A stretch of 64,000 nucleotides of DNA from Pseudomonas fulva (GCF_015680705.1 NZ_JADNYP010000015.1:1-64000); one strand, 5' to 3'. Shown: positions 9,245 to 18,195, numbered from the stretch's first letter. Translations and numbers: made by a program. Notes: generated by a model not told the origin, from the sequence alone.

Positions 9245-9276
9245 GCTTCGACGAGCGCGGCGTTGCACATACCCCG

Positions 9277-11370
9277 CTAGCGGAAGCTGTAGGCTACCCC
9301 AGCGTAGATGGCAAAGCCCTCGCCAGGTGTCGAGCGGGCAATATCCTGGCCGGCGTCGTCGAAGCCGGGCGTGACCGTCGCTGCGTAACGCTTGTTGGTC
9401 AGGTTGCGCAAGTCGAGCCAGGTCTGCCAGTTTTGGCTCGGGGCGTCGTAGCCCAGGCGGGCGCCAAGCAAGGCGTAGGCGTCGGCGTGATAGCTGTTGG
9501 CATAGTCGACCTGTACCTTGGAAGCCATCTGCGTGTTGAGTCCGGCATACAGCCCGCCAGGCAGGTCGAAGCGCAACTCGGCCTGGTAATAGTGCATCGG
9601 CAAGCCTGGTAGACGATTGTCACCAAAGCGATCGTCGTCCCGATAGTGGAAATCGCTGAAGGTATAGGCCTGGCGCAAGGACAGCTTGCCGACGCCGGCG
9701 CGTTGCCAGAGCAGGCTATCGAGTCCGGCTTCGACACCTTGATGCACGGTGGCGCTGGCATTGAACTCCGAAGCTGTAACGCCCGGCACGATTTCCACGG
9801 CCAACAGCTCGTGGCGTACCTGCGAACGATACCAGGCCAGGTCCCAGCGCCCGAACCAGGACTCGCCACGGGCACCCAGTTCGAGCGTGGTGGCGGTCTG
9901 GTTCTGCATTTCGATAGGCTGGATCTGCCCACCCGCCACTGCTGGGGAACTCCAGATCAGCGACCAAGGATGGGGGGGTTCCACCGAGCGGCTAAGGTTG
10001 CCGTACACCTGCAGGTCCGGGGTGATGTCATAGCGCAGGCCAAGACGCGGTGCGTAATCCCAGTCGTGCTGTGACACCTTGCCGCCGGTGACCGGATAGC
10101 TCACGGCGCTTTCACGCCGCGTATAGATCATCGCCAGGCCAGTGGTCAGCCACAGATCGGGGATAAGCTCCAGCTCGTTGCCCACATGCAGCACCGTGTC
10201 CGAGCCTTGGTAGCTGAAGTCGCGAGTGCGGCTGCCGATCGGCCTGAAGCCATTGCCCGTCTCGGGAACGCGAACGAATTCCGAGGCGCCGCTGTTGGGT
10301 AGGTGCTTGGTGCTGCGCCAGCCTACGGTGGTCTTGCTCTGGCGATCGAGCCAGGTGTCACGCCGTTGGTAGTTGAGCGAGCCGCTGACATCGGTGTAGG
10401 CCACTTTCAAGCGGTTCGCGCCTTCGCGCAGGTCCATCGGGTAATCATGGTAGACCAGGCCGGCTTCCAGTCGCGAGTCGTCCTGCAGATAGAACGTGGT
10501 CTTGTTCGCCAGCCAGGTGCTGCCAGGCTGGGGGCGGCTGGCATCGCGCCGCAGGTACACAGGATTGGCGGCACGCGGGTCATGCTTGATCTGCGATTTG
10601 GTGATTCGCCCAGCCAGGTCGTTTTCGGTCTCGCGGTAGCGCAGGTAGAAGCGCGTCTCGAGATTGGCGTTGAAACGATAGCCAAGGTTGGCGACGACAC
10701 CCTTGGCGCTGCCGCTGCTGTGTCTCTGGTAGCCATCGTATTCGCTATCGGTGAGCGCGACGTAGTAGTCCAGGTCACCGATTACTTGTCCAGAGCTGAC
10801 ATGGCGACGGGCGTAGCCGCGACTGCCGACCTCATAGCGCAGGGACAGCGCAGCGGCATCGTACCCGGTAGGCGTCACGTAGTTGATCGCACCGCCGAGC
10901 GCGAGGCTGCCCAGATTGAACCCGTTGGCGCCGCGCAAAACCTCGGCGCGGCTGAGCCAAAGCGGCTCGAACAACTCGTAGGGCGTACCCCCCGGGCCAG
11001 TCAGCGGTAGCCCGTCGAACAGGGTGTAGACCCCCGAGCCATGGGCTCCTGGAGCTCGGTTGATGCCTGAGCCTCGGACTGACAGCTTGATACCGTCGTT
11101 GCCGGCCGACTGGGCGAATACGCCCGGTTGATAAGCCAGAACATCCTGGTTGCTGGCCATGCGCCCCTGCGCGACGGGCCGCAGGTCGATCAGATTGGTG
11201 CCGCCAGGTACCTGCCGCAGCCGCTCGGCTGCCTGCTCCACTTCGCCAAGGCGTTGGTCATCGATCACTATCTGACCCAGCTCCAATGGAGCTGCAGCCC
11301 ATGCAAGGCTGCTGGCATTCATCAGCCCCAGCAGGCCAAGGGCAGTTGAAAAGGGGCGAAGCGGGCGCAT
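9277..11370 (-). CDS. TonB-dependent outer-membrane receptor
   Basis: A 697-residue receptor. Signal peptide residues 1-27 (ending LAWA), a TonB-box-like stretch near I-V-I-D-D, a plug domain (about 45-155) with N-Q-D-V-L-A-Y-Q-P-G-V, V-R-G-S-G-I-N-R and L-R-G-A-N-G-F-N-L-G-S, then a 22-strand barrel ending A-Y-S-F-R. N-terminal secretin/STN signalling domain absent, so it does not signal through an anti-sigma factor. It resembles FecA/OprC-like ferric-chelate receptors, but the ligand is unknown. No Fur box is evident upstream. Start at 11370 chosen by the signal peptide; the longer frame begins inside the divergent spacer. Confidence 0.87.
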   Translation of the reverse strand: MRPLRPFSTALGLLGLMNASSLAWAAAPLELGQIVIDDQRLGEVEQAAERLRQVPGGTNLIDLRPVAQGRMASNQDVLAYQPGVFAQSAGNDGIKLSVRGSGINRAPGAHGSGVYTLFDGLPLTGPGGTPYELFEPLWLSRAEVLRGANGFNLGSLALGGAINYVTPTGYDAAALSLRYEVGSRGYARRHVSSGQVIGDLDYYVALTDSEYDGYQRHSSGSAKGVVANLGYRFNANLETRFYLRYRETENDLAGRITKSQIKHDPRAANPVYLRRDASRPQPGSTWLANKTTFYLQDDSRLEAGLVYHDYPMDLREGANRLKVAYTDVSGSLNYQRRDTWLDRQSKTTVGWRSTKHLPNSGASEFVRVPETGNGFRPIGSRTRDFSYQGSDTVLHVGNELELIPDLWLTTGLAMIYTRRESAVSYPVTGGKVSQHDWDYAPRLGLRYDITPDLQVYGNLSRSVEPPHPWSLIWSSPAVAGGQIQPIEMQNQTATTLELGARGESWFGRWDLAWYRSQVRHELLAVEIVPGVTASEFNASATVHQGVEAGLDSLLWQRAGVGKLSLRQAYTFSDFHYRDDDRFGDNRLPGLPMHYYQAELRFDLPGGLYAGLNTQMASKVQVDYANSYHADAYALLGARLGYDAPSQNWQTWLDLRNLTNKRYAATVTPGFDDAGQDIARSTPGEGFAIYAGVAYSFR

Positions 11371-11577
11371 CGTGAGACTCCAGAAAACGGCGGTTGAACT
11401 CAGACGCGCGATCCGGCGCGCAGAACACGTGGTTGAACAACCTATGGAGCGCGCCTTGTTGCGACACATCCTACAAAGCGTCTCGGTGGAGTGTGGGAAT
11501 TGTCGTTGCTTATGCTGACCGCATACTCATTTCGAGTCGGCCCTTCGGGTCCGGCTCATTGTAAGCGGAGCCTATAG
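11371..11577. other. Divergent spacer between receptor and LuxR-type gene
   Basis: 207 bases between two divergent starts. An imperfect hairpin GAGTCGG/CCGGCTC (about 11535-11558) lies just upstream of the LuxR-type gene. No Fur box or cobalamin riboswitch motif was recognised. Confidence 0.35.
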
Positions 11578-11835
11578 ATGAACACGCAACCCAACGCACA
11601 CCCTTGCTCCTGCCAAGACCAGGCAGAGGCCCCTGTCAAGTTGACCGCCCGTGAACAGCAGGTCCTGCTGTGGTGTGCCTATGGCAAGACCTCATGGGAA
11701 ATCGGCCGGATCCTGGATTGCCAGGAGTCCACGGTGAACTTCCATATCGGCAACATCTTGCGCAAATTCTCGGTCACTTCCCGGGTCGCCGCGGTCATCA
11801 AGGCCATGCGTTACGGCATGCTCAAAGATCAGTAA
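11578..11835 (+). CDS. Orphan LuxR-type HTH protein (DNA-binding domain only)
   Basis: An 85-residue protein made almost only of a LuxR C-terminal HTH domain: L-T-A-R-E-Q-Q-V-L-L-W-C-A-Y-G-K-T-S-W-E-I-G plus V-N-F-H-I-G-N-I-L-R-K-F, the recognition helix region of acyl-homoserine-lactone-type LuxR proteins. There is no autoinducer or receiver domain; the N-terminal 20 residues hold C-S-C. It could be a stand-alone regulator (GerE-like) or the remnant of a full LuxR solo; the clean start and leader favour a functional small protein. It lies upstream of a holin-like gene and the phage-type regulators. Confidence 0.8.
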   Translation: MNTQPNAHPCSCQDQAEAPVKLTAREQQVLLWCAYGKTSWEIGRILDCQESTVNFHIGNILRKFSVTSRVAAVIKAMRYGMLKDQ

Positions 11836-11945
11836 GGCTCGGAGGCGAACCTCATGCGCCACCCCAATGCACCAGCGCAGCGCGCGGCGCTCCGGCAAGC
11901 GTCGGTCGTCATCTTCGCACCGCGGCCAACCCGAGGACGGCAGCC

Positions 11946-12329
11946 ATGACCCAGCACGCAGAGGTACAGGGTTGGCTGACACATTCAGCCTGGGAACTGA
12001 TCGCCAATATAGGTATCGATGGGCACGCGTTGTTCGGGGCCATGCTCGGCGCCTGGCTGGTCAGCAGCTCGCGACGCAAGCTCGACGCCTGGATGCTGGC
12101 GAGCAGGAAAAGACGCCTGAAGGCATGGCAAAGAGCTGGTTCGCTACTGCTTTCGGCAGGTGTAGGCTATTTGTTCACGCCACTGATGTTGTCGCTCGCG
12201 CCTTCGTTATCCAGTGGGGTAGGGGCCTTCATCGCTGCGGTGGTGGTGATCCCGATCAGTATCAAGGTGATGGTTTGGCTGGATACGGCGGATTTGAAGG
12301 AGATCGTGCAACGTTGGCGAGGCAGGTGA
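11946..12329 (+). CDS. Holin-like small membrane protein
   Basis: A 127-residue protein with three probable membrane helices (about residues 27-42, 62-80 and 88-108), a basic loop between the first two and a charged C-terminus. Length and topology resemble the class of putative phage holins carried by Pseudomonas prophages and pyocin loci. The chosen ATG at 11946 gives the membrane protein; reading frames starting earlier have no homologous feel. It ends two bases before the convergent CI-type repressor gene. Assignment to phage is contextual. Confidence 0.6.
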   Translation: MTQHAEVQGWLTHSAWELIANIGIDGHALFGAMLGAWLVSSSRRKLDAWMLASRKRRLKAWQRAGSLLLSAGVGYLFTPLMLSLAPSLSSGVGAFIAAVVVIPISIKVMVWLDTADLKEIVQRWRGR

Positions 12330-12331
12330 CT

Positions 12332-12724
12332 TCAGGAGCGGGGGCCCAACTCGTCCAGGCGCTGCTCGAGATGGCGCAGGCGCATTTTTTCTTCGATGCA
12401 CAGCATCACGAACTGAAGGTCTGTCGGCTGCAAGTGGCGCAGCTTCTCGATGAGTTGGCTTTCTGCTTCGCTGCCAGGCTCGGCAGGCGTGGCTTGAGCC
12501 ATGGGCAAGCGGCACGGGCCCTTGCCCAGCAATAGCCAATCGAGCGAGATGCCGCTGCGTTCTGCAAGGTCGACGCAGAGCGAGTATGGAATGCTGTTGC
12601 GGACCTTCCAGCTGCTCAGGGTCTGAGGGCTGATACCGAGTGCTCGGGATAGCGCGGCGTCCGTGTCGGATGCAGTGACTTGTTTCAAGCGCGCCAAGAC
12701 CGCGATCAGACCGTTATTACTCAT
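12332..12724 (-). CDS. Phage CI-type repressor (HTH, PF07022-like)
   Basis: A 130-residue regulator. Residues about 5-70 form the phage CI repressor HTH: D-A-A-L-S-R-A-L-G-I-S-P-Q-T-L-S-S-W-K followed by I-P-Y-S-L-C-V-D-L-A-E-R and the typical L-D-W-L-L-L-G-K-G. The rest is a short helical C-terminus, not a LexA-type peptidase domain, so it would not be RecA-cleavable. It is transcribed divergently from a 48-residue ORF and an Ogr-like gene, the layout of a P2-like immunity region. Start at 12724 (MSNNGLIAVL). Confidence 0.82.
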   Translation of the reverse strand: MSNNGLIAVLARLKQVTASDTDAALSRALGISPQTLSSWKVRNSIPYSLCVDLAERSGISLDWLLLGKGPCRLPMAQATPAEPGSEAESQLIEKLRHLQPTDLQFVMLCIEEKMRLRHLEQRLDELGPRS

Positions 12725-12806
12725 TTCAAATTTCCATGACTGGTTTTGATACATTTGTACAGCGTAAAATACTCATAACGAATATAGTTTCAGTATCGTT
12801 TCGCAG
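12725..12806. promoter_or_regulatory. AT-rich divergent control region between CI-type repressor and small ORF
   Basis: 82 bases, clearly richer in A+T than the flanks, with CATAACGAATATAG-type sequence and several TA-rich candidate -10 boxes. By analogy to phage immunity regions it should contain the repressor operators, but I see no perfect long palindrome. Confidence 0.45.
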
Positions 12807-12953
12807 ATGTCCGACTGGAAGATTATGAAGAAAAGCATTGCAAGAGAGTGGATAAAATCCTACAGCAAAAGGTTAAAAGGATTATTGAAAATCAGCGACA
12901 TGTATAGTTGGCGCAATGGCGAAGACGGGGAGCGTCTGGGGAGGTGGCCATGA
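12807..12953 (+). CDS. 48-residue basic protein, candidate phage Cox/Cro-like regulator
   Basis: ATG at 12807 opens a 48-codon frame: MSDWKIMKKSIAREW, then K-S-Y-S-K-R-L-K-G-L-L-K, ending L-G-R-W-P. Its stop (12951-12953) overlaps the Ogr start (12950-12952) as ATGA, the arrangement of translational coupling. The protein is basic and helical. Position opposite a CI-type repressor is where Cox/Cro or a CII-like regulator would lie; sequence alone does not prove this. The unusually low GC supports phage origin. Confidence 0.5.
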   Translation: MSDWKIMKKSIAREWIKSYSKRLKGLLKISDMYSWRNGEDGERLGRWP

Positions 12954-13237
12954 GCACTTACAAGCTGGTATGCCCTCATTGCCATAGTCGCATGCGCATA
13001 CGGACCAGCGAGGGGCGGCACATTTTTCTGCGTATAGCCTACTTGCAGTGTACCAACGAGGCGTGTGGCTGGTCAGTGCGAGCCGAGTTCGAAATGACCC
13101 ACGAGCTTTCGCCCAGCGGCATGCCGAATCCGGAAGTACGTCTGCCTCAGGCCTCCGGTGAGCTGCGTCGAGCGGTGATGCCGTGCGAACAGCCAAGGGC
13201 GGAATCCGGCACGGGCGGGCTCCCTGGCACCAACTGA
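12950..13237 (+). CDS. Ogr/Delta-like zinc-finger transcription activator
   Basis: A 95-residue protein whose first half is the P2 Ogr/P4 Delta zinc finger: V-C-P-H-C-H-S-R-M-R-I-R-T-S, then Y-L-Q-C-T-N-E-A-C-G-W, giving the C-x2-C-x(n)-C-x4-C metal site. Such proteins activate late phage promoters together with sigma-70 RNA polymerase. The C-terminal tail is Pro/Glu-rich. GAGGTG precedes the start. There are no late phage genes in the window, so it is an orphan activator, perhaps acting on another prophage elsewhere. Confidence 0.82.
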   Translation: MSTYKLVCPHCHSRMRIRTSEGRHIFLRIAYLQCTNEACGWSVRAEFEMTHELSPSGMPNPEVRLPQASGELRRAVMPCEQPRAESGTGGLPGTN

Positions 13238-13251
13238 ACCCCCAGAAACGA

Positions 13252-13275
13252 GACACCCCGCCGAAGCGGGGTGTC
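13252..13275 (-). terminator. Terminator of the nuo operon
   Basis: Perfect 10-bp stem GACACCCCGC/GCGGGGTGTC with a TTCG tetraloop on the minus strand, 17 bases past the nuoN stop, followed on that strand by TCGTTTCT. It can also serve the convergent Ogr-like gene. Confidence 0.8.
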
Positions 13276-13291
13276 TGGTCTTGTTCGGCGA

Positions 13292-14761
13292 TCAGCCGAT
13301 CAACTGCAAGCCGGCCTGCTGCACCAGCTCCAGCAGCGGTTGCGGATAGACGCCAAGGACGAAGGCCAAGATAGCCACCGCCAGCAGCATGACACCACCG
13401 GTTCGCTGCTCCCATTTCAATGGTGCATCGTGACGGCGCAGGTTCGGTTCCACCAGATACAGGGTGACCATGACCCGCAGATAGTAGTACAGGCCGATCG
13501 CGCTGCCGAGCACCAGGGCACCGACCAGCCACCACAGCTGCGACTCGACGCCGGTGGCGATGATGTAGAACTTGCCGATGAAGCCCGCGGTCAGCGGGAT
13601 GCCGGCCAGCGACAGCATCATCACGGTGAGAACCGCGGTCAGGTATGGGCGACGCCAGAACAGGCCGCGGTACTCATAGAGCGCATCGGCGTCGCGGCCG
13701 TTGTAAGGCGAGGACATCAGGGTGATCACGCCGAAGGCGCCAAGGCTGGTGATGACGTAGGTGACCAGGTACACGCCAATGGCTTCGGTCGCCAGACCCT
13801 TGCTCGCCACCAGTGCGATCAGCAGGTAGCCGAAGTGGGCGATCGATGAATAGCCCAGCAGGCGCTTGAGGTTGCTCTGCACCAGCGCCAGCAGGTTGCC
13901 CACCAAGATCGAAGCTACCGCGATCACTGCCAGGACCGTGCTCAACACGCCGCTGCTGGCGGCTGGCGAGAGCATGAACAGGCGCACCACCACGGCGAAT
14001 ACAGCCACTTTGCTGGCCGTGGCGAGGAACGCCGCGACCGGTGCCGGCGCGCCCTCGTAGACGTCCGGAGTCCACAGGTGGAAAGGGACCAGCGACAGCT
14101 TGAAGGCCAGCCCGACCAGCATCATGCCCAGGCCCAGCTGGGCCAGCAGGCTCGGCATGCCGGTGCTGGCCAGGGCCTTGCCGATGCCGTCGAAGCTCAG
14201 GCTGCCCGCATCGGCGTACAGCAGGGCCATGCCGAACAGCAGGAATGCCGAACCGGCGGCCGACAGGACCATGTACTTGATGCCGGCTTCCAGCGAGCGC
14301 TTGTTGAAGAAGGCATACGCCACCAGCCCATAGACCGGCACGGACAGCAGTTCCAGACCGATGAACAGCCCTGCCAGGTGATTGGCGCCAACCAGCACCA
14401 GGCCGCCGAGTGCGGACATCAGCAACAACAGGTACAGCTCTTCGCGGTTGCCCGGATAGCCCGATGCGCCTTCGCCAAGATAGGCATGGGCGAGGGTGAC
14501 GCAGGCCAGCGTGGCCACCAGCACCAGCGCCATGTACAGGCAGGCGAACTTGTCGATGGTCAGCAGTGGCGTAACTGCCAGCGGCGCGACCTTCAGGGCT
14601 GGCAGGATCGACAGCAGCGCCAGGTTCAAGCCTACCGTGGAGAGCAGGAAGGTCTGCGAGTGGTTGCGCTTCCAGGCGATCGCCAGCATCACCACCACCG
14701 TGGTGATGGTGGTGATCAGCATCGGCGCCAATGCGATGAAGTGTTGAGTGGTGAATTCCAT
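13292..14761 (-). CDS. nuoN: NADH-quinone oxidoreductase subunit N
   Basis: A 489-residue antiporter-like membrane subunit of complex I (14 predicted helices), one of the three proton-translocating subunits with NuoL and NuoM. Typical segments are L-L-S-V-P-V-Y-G-L-V-A, G-I-K-Y-M-V-L-S-A-A-G-S-A, P-F-H-L-W-T-P-D-V-Y-E-G-A-P and S-I-A-H-F-G-Y. Last gene of the operon, seven bases after nuoM. The start at 14761 (MEFTTQHF) matches NuoN lengths; the longer frame reads into nuoM. Confidence 0.95.
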   Translation of the reverse strand: MEFTTQHFIALAPMLITTITTVVVMLAIAWKRNHSQTFLLSTVGLNLALLSILPALKVAPLAVTPLLTIDKFACLYMALVLVATLACVTLAHAYLGEGASGYPGNREELYLLLLMSALGGLVLVGANHLAGLFIGLELLSVPVYGLVAYAFFNKRSLEAGIKYMVLSAAGSAFLLFGMALLYADAGSLSFDGIGKALASTGMPSLLAQLGLGMMLVGLAFKLSLVPFHLWTPDVYEGAPAPVAAFLATASKVAVFAVVVRLFMLSPAASSGVLSTVLAVIAVASILVGNLLALVQSNLKRLLGYSSIAHFGYLLIALVASKGLATEAIGVYLVTYVITSLGAFGVITLMSSPYNGRDADALYEYRGLFWRRPYLTAVLTVMMLSLAGIPLTAGFIGKFYIIATGVESQLWWLVGALVLGSAIGLYYYLRVMVTLYLVEPNLRRHDAPLKWEQRTGGVMLLAVAILAFVLGVYPQPLLELVQQAGLQLIG

Positions 14762-14768
14762 AGCGCTC

Positions 14769-16301
14769 TTACCGGGCCGAAGCGAGTTGAGTGAAAGCGG
14801 AACCGAGCCACTGCTGCACACCGCTCATGGTGGCGGCAGAAGTGTCGAGGAACGGCTGCGGGTAGACGCCCAGCACGATCAGCAGCACGGCCAGGCCCAG
14901 CACCATGATCATTTCGCGGCCATCCATGCCGGCTAGCACGGTTTCGCTCCTGGCCGGGCCGAAATAGGCCCGGTGGATCATGATCAGCGAGTAGACCGAG
15001 CCGAACACCAGGCCGGTGGTGGCAACCACGGTGATCCACGGCACGCTGGCGAAGCTGCCGATCAGGATCAGGAATTCGCCGACGAAGTTGCCGGTACCCG
15101 GCAAGCCAAGCGAGGCCGCGGCGAAGAACAGGCTGATCGCCGGCAGGTAGGCGATGCGGTGCCACAAGCCACCCATCTCGCGCATGTCACGCGTATGCAG
15201 GCGTTCGTACAGCTGGCCGCTGAGGATGAACAGCGCGGCGGCCGACAAGCCATGGGCGAGCATCTGGATCACGGCGCCTTGCAGGGCCTGCTGGCTGCCG
15301 GAGTAGATGCCGATCAGCACGAAGCCCATGTGCGAAACACTGGAAAACGCGATCAGGCGCTTGATATCGGTCTGCGCGAACGCCAGGAAGGCGCCGTAGA
15401 AGATACCGATCAGGCCGAGGGTCATCGCCACTGGGGCGAATTCCGCCGAAGCGTTGGGGAACAGCGGCAAGGCGAAGCGCAGCAGGCCATAAGCCGCGGT
15501 CTTGAGCAGGATGCCGGCCAGGTCCACGGAGCCGGCGGTCGGGGCCTGGGCATGTGCGTCCGGCAACCAGGAGTGGAACGGCACCACCGGCAGCTTCACC
15601 GCGAAGGCGATGAAGAAGCCCAGCATCAGCAGATACTCGGTACCCGCTGGCAGTTCGGTCTTGAGCAGGTCGCTGTAGTTGAAGGTGATCACGCCAGTGG
15701 CGTCGTAGTTGACCAGGACCAGGCCGAGGATCGCCACCAGCATGATCAGGCCGCTGGCCTGGGTGAAGATGAAGAACTTGGTCGCGGCGTAGATCCGGGT
15801 CTTCTTGCCATCGGCCGAGCTGTGACCCCAGAGCGCGATGAGGAAGTACATCGGCACCAGCATCATTTCCCAGAAGAAGAAGAACAGGAACAGGTCCAGG
15901 GCCAGGAATACCCCGACCACGCCGCCGAGAATCCACATCAGGTTGAGGTGGAAGAAGCCGACGTGGCGCTGGATCTCTTTCCACGAACACAGGACCGACA
16001 GCACGCCGAGCAGGCCGGTCAGCAGGATCATCAGCAACGACAGGCCGTCGAGAGCCAGGTGGATGCTGATGCCGAAGCGCTTGATCCACTCGACCTTGTA
16101 TTCGAGGGTCCAGGCCGGTTCGGTGCCAGGCGCCGGGGCCAGTGTGTAGTCGCCGGTGCCCCACAGCCACAGGCCGATGCCAAGCAGCAGGGACATGGTC
16201 AGCAGCGCGATCCAGCGCGGCAGGGTGGTGCCGAAGCGCTCACCCAGCCAGCACAGGAAGCCGCCGATGAAGGGAATCAGGATCAGCCAAGGCAGAATCA
16301 T
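14769..16301 (-). CDS. nuoM: NADH-quinone oxidoreductase subunit M
   Basis: A 510-residue antiporter-like subunit. Shows W-E-M-M-L-V-P-M-Y-F-L-I (with the essential Glu of TM5), K-L-P-V-V-P-F-H-S-W-L-P-D-A-H and S-S-V-S-H-M-G-F-V, all conserved in NuoM/ND4. Membrane arm of complex I. Starts at 16301, 40 bases after nuoL; the preceding in-frame residues are not NuoM-like. Confidence 0.95.
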   Translation of the reverse strand: MILPWLILIPFIGGFLCWLGERFGTTLPRWIALLTMSLLLGIGLWLWGTGDYTLAPAPGTEPAWTLEYKVEWIKRFGISIHLALDGLSLLMILLTGLLGVLSVLCSWKEIQRHVGFFHLNLMWILGGVVGVFLALDLFLFFFFWEMMLVPMYFLIALWGHSSADGKKTRIYAATKFFIFTQASGLIMLVAILGLVLVNYDATGVITFNYSDLLKTELPAGTEYLLMLGFFIAFAVKLPVVPFHSWLPDAHAQAPTAGSVDLAGILLKTAAYGLLRFALPLFPNASAEFAPVAMTLGLIGIFYGAFLAFAQTDIKRLIAFSSVSHMGFVLIGIYSGSQQALQGAVIQMLAHGLSAAALFILSGQLYERLHTRDMREMGGLWHRIAYLPAISLFFAAASLGLPGTGNFVGEFLILIGSFASVPWITVVATTGLVFGSVYSLIMIHRAYFGPARSETVLAGMDGREMIMVLGLAVLLIVLGVYPQPFLDTSAATMSGVQQWLGSAFTQLASAR

Positions 16302-16341
16302 GACAGGGTCGTTTCCTTTCGCAGAGTCGCAAGGTTCATGG

Positions 16342-18195
16342 TCATACCGCCGCCGCCAGCACGGCACCGAGCACCAGCACGGCGCCTACGGCGATCGAAG
16401 CGGTGTACCAGCGCAGCTGGCCCGTCTCGGTCTTGCTCATGGCGACATGGCCGCCGCGCGTCAACCGAGGAATCAGGCCGATACCGCGGTCAACCGGATC
16501 CTTGCGCAGGAGGTGGCTGATCAGCAGGTACGGTTTGACGAACAGCTTGTCGTAGATCCAGTCGAAGCCCCAAGCAGCGAACCACCAGGCCGACAGGAGC
16601 CGGCCGATGCCACTGTTGGCGACCGCGCCGACCAGGCGACGCTTGCCCAGGAACAGCACGGCAGCGAGCAGGATACCGGCGATGGCGATGGCGCCCGAGG
16701 CAATTTCCAGCGAATGCTTGGCCTCGCCACCGGCATGTCCGACGCTCTGTGGCAAAACGCCAGCCAGCGGTGGATGGATCCAGGCGCCAACGAAGGTCGA
16801 CAGCACGATCAGCACGCCCAGCGGCAACCAGTGGGAAATTCCGTGGCCGGCATCGGCTTGGGTCTTCGCTTCGCCATGGAAGGCGATGAAGATCAGGCGG
16901 AAGGTGTATAGCGAAGTCATGAATGCACCGACCAGGCCGGCGTACAGCAAGCCGCTGTGACCGCTGGCGAAGGCTTCCCAGAGGATTTCGTCCTTGGAAT
17001 AGAAGCCTGCGGTCAGGATCGGCAGGGCGGCCAGCGCGGCGCCGCCCACCACGAAGCTGGCATAGGCCAGCGGCAGCTTTTTCCACAAGCCGCCCATCTT
17101 GAAGATGTTCTGCTCGTGGTGGCAGGCCACGATCACCGCGCCGGAGGCAAGGAACAGCAGGGCCTTGAAGAAGGCGTGGGTCATCAGGTGGAAGATCGCG
17201 CCCTCCCAGGCGCCGACGCCCAGGGCCAGGAACATGTAGCCGATCTGGCTCATGGTCGAGTAGGCGAGGATGCGCTTGATGTCGGTCTGCACCAGTGCGG
17301 CGAAGCCGGCCAGTACCAGGGTCACGCCGCCGACGATGCCGACCAGATGCAGGATGTCCGGTGCCAGGGCGAACAGACCGTGGGTCCGGGCGATCAGGTA
17401 GACACCGGCGGTGACCATGGTCGCCGCGTGGATCAGCGCCGAGACTGGGGTCGGGCCGGCCATGGCGTCGGCCAGCCAGGTCTGCAGCGGCAGCTGCGCC
17501 GACTTGCCGACGGCGCCACCGAGCAGCATCAACGTGGCCAGCACCATCCAGGTATCACCTTCCTGGAATTTCTGCGGGGCCAGCACCAGCAGCTGCTGCA
17601 CTTCCAGCGTGCCAAGCTGGGCGAACAGGATGAACAGGCCGATGGCCATGAACACGTCGCCGATCCGAGTGACGATGAAAGCCTTGAGCGCCGCGTTGCC
17701 GTTGTTGCGATTGCTGTAGTAGAAACCGATCAACAGGTACGAGCACAGGCCCACGCCTTCCCAACCGAAGTAGATGAACAGCAGGTTGTCCCCCAGGATC
17801 AGGAACAGCATGCTGGCGATGAACAGGTTGGTGTACGAGAAGAAGCGCGAGTAGCCCGCCTCGCCACGCATGTACCACGAGGCGAACAGGTGGATCAGGA
17901 AGCCCACGCCGGTGACCACGCCCAGCATGGTCAGCGAAAGGCCATCGAGGTAAAGGGTGAAGTTCGGCGCGAAGCCGTCGACCGACATCCACTGCCACAG
18001 CAGCTGGCTGTACGCGCCCCCTTCAGGTGGCGCGACGTTGAACTGCCAGATCACATAGGCGGCGACCGCGGCCGACAGGCCGACCGAGCCGACGCCGATC
18101 AGTGCCGAGAGGTTCTCCGAGAACCGTCCGCGAGAGAACGACAGCAGCACGAAGCCGATCAGGGGGAAGACGAAAGTCAGGAACAGTAGGTTCAT
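16342..18195 (-). CDS. nuoL: NADH-quinone oxidoreductase subunit L
   Basis: A 617-residue subunit with about 16 helices, including the long lateral helix region at the C-terminus that spans the membrane arm. Motifs F-G-W-E-G-V-G-L-C-S-Y-L-L-I, K-S-A-Q-L-P-L-Q-T-W-L-A-D-A-M-A-G-P-T-P-V-S and S-T-M-S-Q-I-G-Y-M-F are those of NuoL/ND5. Overlaps the nuoK stop by four bases, indicating translational coupling. Confidence 0.96.
   Translation of the reverse strand: MNLLFLTFVFPLIGFVLLSFSRGRFSENLSALIGVGSVGLSAAVAAYVIWQFNVAPPEGGAYSQLLWQWMSVDGFAPNFTLYLDGLSLTMLGVVTGVGFLIHLFASWYMRGEAGYSRFFSYTNLFIASMLFLILGDNLLFIYFGWEGVGLCSYLLIGFYYSNRNNGNAALKAFIVTRIGDVFMAIGLFILFAQLGTLEVQQLLVLAPQKFQEGDTWMVLATLMLLGGAVGKSAQLPLQTWLADAMAGPTPVSALIHAATMVTAGVYLIARTHGLFALAPDILHLVGIVGGVTLVLAGFAALVQTDIKRILAYSTMSQIGYMFLALGVGAWEGAIFHLMTHAFFKALLFLASGAVIVACHHEQNIFKMGGLWKKLPLAYASFVVGGAALAALPILTAGFYSKDEILWEAFASGHSGLLYAGLVGAFMTSLYTFRLIFIAFHGEAKTQADAGHGISHWLPLGVLIVLSTFVGAWIHPPLAGVLPQSVGHAGGEAKHSLEIASGAIAIAGILLAAVLFLGKRRLVGAVANSGIGRLLSAWWFAAWGFDWIYDKLFVKPYLLISHLLRKDPVDRGIGLIPRLTRGGHVAMSKTETGQLRWYTASIAVGAVLVLGAVLAAAV

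Noticed and set aside
13271..18189. Long plus-strand frames opposite nuoN, nuoM and nuoL
   Set aside because: High-GC antisense shadows rich in Gln/His/Asp/Arg with no domain, opposite certain genes.
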